A DNA stretch of 64,000 nt from NCBI RefSeq assembly GCF_000934745.1, contig NZ_JYNO01000013.1, positions 1-64,000 of the forward strand, read 5' to 3'. The notes below the pieces were generated by a model. That model was not told the origin of the DNA and searched no databases. It saw only the letters and a program-made list of their open reading frames with translations. Positions 60,507 to 64,000 of the stretch are shown here, one piece after another. Position 1 is the stretch's first letter, and each line of letters begins with the position of its first letter. Made by a program: the position numbers and the translations under genes. This DNA comes from Desulfonatronum thioautotrophicum (lineage in GTDB: Bacteria; Desulfobacterota; Desulfovibrionia; Desulfovibrionales; Desulfonatronaceae).

Positions 60507-61451
60507 ATGCGCTCTAGCTGTTTTTCTCTTGTGCTCGGAGTGGTCTTGGTTTTGGGGACACTCTCCGGTGTTGCGACGGCCCGGGATGTGGTGGATCGGA
60601 TTGTCGCCGTGGTCAACGGCGACGTCATCACGCTCTTTGAGCTGAATCAACGTTTTCGGCCGGTGGTGGAACAGTTTCAAGGCCAGGAACTGGGTGAGGC
60701 TGAAGCGCGAATGCTTCTGGACGGCAAACGTCGACTTTTGGATCGGATGGTTGAAGAAGTGCTGTTGCGCCAGGAGGCGGAACGGTTGGAAATCGAGGTT
60801 TCGGACGTGGAAGTCCAGAACCAGCTTCGGCAGCTGCGTGAACGAGCCGGATTGACCGAATCCCAGTTTCTGGAGCAGCTGACGCTGCAAGGTTTGACCA
60901 GGGAGCAGTATGAGCGCAGGTTGCGGGATGAGATGCTCCGACACCGGCTGCTGAGCGCCATGGTCCGACGCAAGGTCGTGGTCACCACGGATGAGGTGCG
61001 GGCCTATTATCAGGCCAACCAGGAGCGTTTCGCGCAACAGCGCCAGGTGCGGCTCGGTCTGATCCTGTTTGCCTCAAGAGATGCCGCCGAAAATGTTCGG
61101 TCCAGGCTGATGCAGGGCGACCTCACTTTTGCCGAAGCCGCGCAGCGATACTCCCAGGGCCCGGCCGCGGAGCAGGGTGGGGACATTGGGCAGTTTGCCT
61201 GGCAAGATCTTTCCCCTGAGTGGCGTGGTGCTGTGGAGCCTCTGCAAGTCGGGGAAATTTCCTCGGTCGTGTTGATCCAGGATCGCCCGGCCTTGATCCA
61301 GCTGCTTGGGGAGCAAGCCGGGGAGTTGAAGGCGCTGGCCGACGTGGAGGACGAGATCCGCGAAGCCCTGATGGAGCCGCGCCTGGAGGAACGGTACGAC
61401 GAATACTTGGAGAATTTACGCAACAGGGCGCTGATCGATATCCGACTCTAA
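60507..61451 (+). CDS. surA: Periplasmic chaperone/peptidyl-prolyl isomerase SurA
   Basis: A 314-aa protein with a signal peptide ('FSLVLGVVLVLGTLSGVATA', cleavage expected after ATA). 'DRIVAVVNGDVITLFELNQR' begins the SurA N-domain, and a single parvulin domain lies at about 170-270 ('RQVRLGLILFASRDAAENVR', 'FAEAAQRYSQGPAAEQGGDI' and 'VGEISSVVLIQDRPALIQL'). The C-terminal helix returns to the N-domain. Gram-negative SurA usually has two parvulin domains; one is common in deltaproteobacteria. It should fold outer-membrane proteins. Confidence 0.9.
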   Translation: MRSSCFSLVLGVVLVLGTLSGVATARDVVDRIVAVVNGDVITLFELNQRFRPVVEQFQGQELGEAEARMLLDGKRRLLDRMVEEVLLRQEAERLEIEVSDVEVQNQLRQLRERAGLTESQFLEQLTLQGLTREQYERRLRDEMLRHRLLSAMVRRKVVVTTDEVRAYYQANQERFAQQRQVRLGLILFASRDAAENVRSRLMQGDLTFAEAAQRYSQGPAAEQGGDIGQFAWQDLSPEWRGAVEPLQVGEISSVVLIQDRPALIQLLGEQAGELKALADVEDEIREALMEPRLEERYDEYLENLRNRALIDIRL

Positions 61452-61560
61452 CCCCGCCTGGAACATCGACAATAATCCCGGTGCGAGCCTATCCCGTTCC
61501 GGCTGCAAGCCGCATGAACAGCCGGACCTGGGAGCGTTCGGCTTTGTTTGGGAGAATATT

Positions 61561-62628
61561 ATGGATCTGAAGGAATTCGGACGACTGCTGAAAGAGGAAC
61601 GCCTCCGGCAGGGCTTGGAAATCGCCGACGTGATGGACAAGACCAAGATCAGCCGGATGAATCTGGTGGCCATTGAGGAAGGCAATGAGCAAGCCTTGCC
61701 GCACCCGGTCTACGCCAAGGGTTTCGTCAAGAATTACGCGCGATTCTTGGGCATGGACGCGGACAAAATGGGCAATACCCTGGCCCAGATTTACGTCTCT
61801 CAAGAGGAGTCGGAATACGACGATCTGGTCCTGGCCGATGCGGCAAAATTGCCGAGCGTGCGCGAAGGGTTGCCACTGGCGGCCCTTTTGGCCACGGTGC
61901 TGGCCGTAATCATTGTTGTTGTCGGCGGGATCTGGTTTTTCAAGGAGGACATTCGCGGGGTCTTCTCTTGGGATCGCGCCGATGACCCCACCCCAACGGT
62001 GACCGGACGGCCGGGAACAGAGCCGCATCTGGGGCCTCCATCGATTCAGGGGGAAATCCCGGGCGAACCTGCCCCGGCTCTTGATGGTGAGCCCGGCTCC
62101 CAGGTTTTTCCCTCCTTGGCCGGAGAGCCGATCGGCGATGCGCCCGAGGATACGAGATTGCCGGAGTTGCAATCCTTGGCCGATGAATTGGCAAGTGATC
62201 CGGTAGCACCCGATGTACAGACCCAGGCAGAGGGCGATGCACCGATTGACGCGCCTGCGGATGCACCAAGGCATGAAGCTGTCGAACCGCCCGCGCCAAC
62301 TCTGGTGGAACCGGAACAGCCGGGAACAGCGACCATTCCGGGGCAGCCCGAGGAGACACCCATTGCCCGAGCTCCGGTGCTGACCCCGGCAGGGGTGGAG
62401 AAGACTCTGGAGATCCGGGCTACGGAGAATTGCTGGCTGTCTGCTCAGGCTGATGACGCTCGTCCGCGGGAAGCATTTCTCCGGCCAGGGGAGCGATTTG
62501 TGATTACGTTCCTAAATACCTTGGAATTGCGTCTGGGCAATGCCGGCGGGGTGAACCTGTATCTTGATGGAGAGCCGTGGCCGCTCTCAGCCCAATCCGG
62601 AGAAGTGATGTCCCTGCGATTTCCATGA
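61561..62628 (+). CDS. rodZ: RodZ-like cytoskeletal/cell-shape protein
   Basis: A 355-aa membrane protein. The N-terminal HTH_25 domain (about residues 1-80, 'FGRLLKEERLRQGLEIADVM', 'YAKGFVKNYARFLGMD') is cytoplasmic. One transmembrane helix at about 103-127 ('GLPLAALLATVLAVIIVVVG') is followed by a long proline/glutamate/alanine-rich linker, and a C-terminal periplasmic DUF4115 domain ('LEIRATENCWLSAQADD', 'LRLGNAGGVNLYLDGEPW'). This layout is that of RodZ, which links MreB to the elongasome. GGGAG lies 10 bases upstream. Confidence 0.9.
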   Translation: MDLKEFGRLLKEERLRQGLEIADVMDKTKISRMNLVAIEEGNEQALPHPVYAKGFVKNYARFLGMDADKMGNTLAQIYVSQEESEYDDLVLADAAKLPSVREGLPLAALLATVLAVIIVVVGGIWFFKEDIRGVFSWDRADDPTPTVTGRPGTEPHLGPPSIQGEIPGEPAPALDGEPGSQVFPSLAGEPIGDAPEDTRLPELQSLADELASDPVAPDVQTQAEGDAPIDAPADAPRHEAVEPPAPTLVEPEQPGTATIPGQPEETPIARAPVLTPAGVEKTLEIRATENCWLSAQADDARPREAFLRPGERFVITFLNTLELRLGNAGGVNLYLDGEPWPLSAQSGEVMSLRFP

Positions 62629-62678
62629 ACCGGGCATGCAACCCATAACCATTCGAACAGCAATTTCCAGGACCCTTC

Positions 62679-63509
62679 GTGCATCAGGAGTGGATTGATG
62701 AGGGCCTGATCCTCAAAGTTGGTCGGTTTCGAGAAATCGATTGCTGGGTGCGCTTTTTTTCTCCGAATCAGGGCCTGGTCACGGCCATGGCTTTCGGAGG
62801 AGCCAAAAGTCGCCGCCGCTTTTGCGGCTGTTTGGACGCCTTGAACAGCGTGCTGTTCAAGGTGCGCTTTTTTCCAGCCAAAGGGCGTCATGTGCTGGAA
62901 GAAGGAACGTTGCTCCGAGGTTTTCCTCGATTGCGCCAGGATGCGGCCCGGACAGGTCTGGCGGCAAATTGTTTGCAATTCGTTCAGGCCTTGCGGATCA
63001 GCCCGGAGGATGCTCCGGCGATCCACAAGCTCCTAATGGAAACCCTGGATGCTTTGGATCAGGCCGAGAACGTTTCCTCGGTTTTTACCCAGCTTTTTCG
63101 GGCCAAAATCTGTTTTACCCAGGGCTATGCTCCGGAACTGGACAGCTGTATGATTTGCGGACGTCTGGTGGCCGAAGAGCCGCGAAGCGGCGATCAGGGG
63201 CTCAGGTCAGCCGATGGACATGCAGTAGACAGGTTTGGATGCAAAATGGGTAGATTTTCCGGTTTGACCTTGGCCATGGAAACTGGAGGTGTATATTGCG
63301 CCCACTGTCCTCCAGTTGCTGGACACCAGGTCCACATCGGTCCGGAAACCCGGTCCATCCTGAGCCAACTGGCGTCCAGCGGTCCCCGGCACTGGGCGGA
63401 TATGTCCATATCCCGGACCACACGCGGGGAGTTGTTTCAAATGGTGGACGGGTACGTGCGACGGCACCTCGGGTTGTGCTGGCGTAACGGTCGGTTCGTC
63501 GCGGGCTGA
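62679..63509 (+). CDS. recO: DNA repair protein RecO
   Basis: A 276-aa protein. The N-terminal OB fold runs over 'DEGLILKVGRFREIDCWVRF' and 'FSPNQGLVTAMAFGGAKSRR', followed by a helical domain and the zinc site suggested by 'LDSCMICGRL' and 'GGVYCAHCPP' (four cysteines). RecO loads RecA onto gapped DNA with RecR. The start is GTG 62679 with CCAGGAC upstream. Position ahead of glyQ matches the order in Desulfovibrio-type genomes as I recall it. Confidence 0.92.
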   Translation: MHQEWIDEGLILKVGRFREIDCWVRFFSPNQGLVTAMAFGGAKSRRRFCGCLDALNSVLFKVRFFPAKGRHVLEEGTLLRGFPRLRQDAARTGLAANCLQFVQALRISPEDAPAIHKLLMETLDALDQAENVSSVFTQLFRAKICFTQGYAPELDSCMICGRLVAEEPRSGDQGLRSADGHAVDRFGCKMGRFSGLTLAMETGGVYCAHCPPVAGHQVHIGPETRSILSQLASSGPRHWADMSISRTTRGELFQMVDGYVRRHLGLCWRNGRFVAG

Positions 63510-63554
63510 TGGCCAGGGCAAGAGGTTGGACCGTTAAAACAAGCGAGGTTGACC

Positions 63555-63824
63555 ATGGCCTTGTATACCAGCATATTGAGGGAAAGTGCCGGACTCTGGG
63601 TTGCTCTTTGCCTGGAGAATGGCCTTGTCGGGCAGGGAAAGACGAAAGAAGAGACCCTGCTGAAGATGAAAGAGGACGTGGATTCTCTCCTGGAGGTGCA
63701 AATCGACGATCCAGGCATCCAGGACTTACCAATTTCCATTCGAGAGCGGCATGTGTTTTTGACTGTAGAAGGGTTTCAAGCCCAGCCGTTGGAAATGCGG
63801 ACCGTTTATGCCCAGGCAAAGTGA
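63555..63824 (+). CDS. HicB-like antitoxin-family protein
   Basis: An 89-aa protein with the HicB-type partial RNase H fold: 'LYTSILRESAGLWVALCLEN' followed by 'GLVGQGKTKEETLLKMKEDV' and 'DSLLEV'. HicB proteins neutralise HicA toxins. No HicA gene is seen on either side; only a 31-codon frame overlaps its end. I chose ATG 63555, preceded by GAGG; a TTG at 63549 is an alternative. It may be an orphan HicB serving another role. Confidence 0.75.
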   Translation: MALYTSILRESAGLWVALCLENGLVGQGKTKEETLLKMKEDVDSLLEVQIDDPGIQDLPISIRERHVFLTVEGFQAQPLEMRTVYAQAK

Positions 63825-63903
63825 GTTCTCTCCTGCTTATGTGAACAGGATACTTTGCCAATTGGGTTATTCTGAAGCTGAAATCGACGATATGCTCTGC
63901 TAG
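63808..63903 (+). CDS. Possible 31-aa protein overlapping the HicB-like gene
   Basis: ATG 63808 to TAG 63903 encodes 'MPRQSEFSPAYVNRILCQLG' and 'YSEAEIDDMLC'. It overlaps the HicB-like 3' end by 17 bases in another frame, as coupled genes do, and GGAAATGCGG lies just upstream. It does not resemble HicA and is very short, so it may be a chance frame or a truncated partner. Confidence 0.35.
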   Translation: MPRQSEFSPAYVNRILCQLGYSEAEIDDMLC

Positions 63904-63939
63904 TCCAGTTTCTCCAACTATTTTTAACCAGGAACCACA

Positions 63940-64000
63940 ATGTATTTCCAAGACATCATTTTCGCCCTGCAAACCTATTGGGGACAACGGGGGTGCGTGG
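63940..64000 (+). CDS. glyQ: Glycyl-tRNA synthetase alpha subunit, N-terminus (cut by window edge)
   Basis: The last 61 bases open with ATG and encode 'MYFQDIIFALQTYWGQRGCV', matching the GlyQ start (family pattern M-x-F-Q-D-x-I-x-x-L-Q-x-Y-W-x-x-x-G-C). GlyQ is the catalytic chain of the bacterial alpha2beta2 glycyl-tRNA synthetase, so glyS is expected just beyond the window. An AACCAGGAACC ribosome binding region precedes it. Confidence 0.9.
   Translation, partial: MYFQDIIFALQTYWGQRGCV

Noticed and set aside
1-64000. CRISPR arrays, tRNA or rRNA genes
   Set aside because: No regularly spaced repeats, no cloverleaf with an intact T-loop in an intergenic position, and no rRNA-like sequence was found by reading; the GGTTCGA near 44797 is inside the GT2 gene.

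Overview
The window looks like a chromosomal segment of a Gram-negative, probably deltaproteobacterial (Desulfovibrionales-like) bacterium. The housekeeping end reads mfd, two SurA-type chaperones, rodZ, recO, a HicB-like gene and glyQ, and a glutaredoxin sits with a ferredoxin-thioredoxin-reductase-like gene. The taxon call is inference from family resemblance and gene order; no rRNA, tRNA or CRISPR array is visible.

Layout. (1) 1-2100: the tail of a DUF4160 gene, a DUF2442 gene, and a group II intron reverse transcriptase with its ribozyme 3' end (domains V and VI). There is too little room upstream for a complete 5' ribozyme half. (2) 2179-31307: one continuous plus-strand run of about 29 kb devoted to surface-glycan synthesis. 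It holds a sulfotransferase, neuB/neuC/neuA-type nonulosonic acid genes, several methyltransferases, a radical SAM enzyme, glycosyltransferases (GTs), three very large multidomain proteins (1766, 1423 and 975 aa), and a phosphonate module (cytidylyltransferase-PEP mutase fusion, phosphonopyruvate decarboxylase, alcohol dehydrogenase). AT-rich patches alternate with balanced-GC patches, sometimes inside one gene, which suggests repeated recombination. (3) 31308-43727: GT genes on the minus strand interleaved with toxin-antitoxin modules (RelE/Xre, Phd/PIN, HEPN/MNT), P-loop ATPases, an AlbA_2 protein and its deletion-derived fragment, a nonsense-mutated MNT gene and several dispersed repeats. 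(4) 43817-50565: a minus-strand glycan block (two GT2s, an FAD oxidoreductase, a CgeB-like GT) ending in a GT gene split by a 318-bp MITE-like element whose removal restores the frame. (5) 50673-53274: redox and central-metabolism genes (FTR-like, glutaredoxin, gpmA, D-2-hydroxyacid dehydrogenase). (6) 53653-55077: UDP-glucose dehydrogenase and a strong terminator. (7) 55734-64000: conserved housekeeping genes.

How it fits together: the plus-strand run could build and decorate a complex glycan (LPS, capsule, or flagellin/S-layer glycan) carrying a sialic-acid-like sugar, sulfate, methyl groups and possibly a 2-hydroxyethylphosphonate. Five related GT2 proteins with a shared motif set (21830, 23119, 31685, 39683, 46505) are scattered over 27 kb and look like a locally expanded family. 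No flippase, polymerase or initiating transferase is present here, so the final product cannot be named. The strongest candidates for something undescribed are the phosphonate module next to a FkbM-sulfotransferase fusion, the five-part 1766-aa protein, and the GT2 family embedded among toxin-antitoxin genes.
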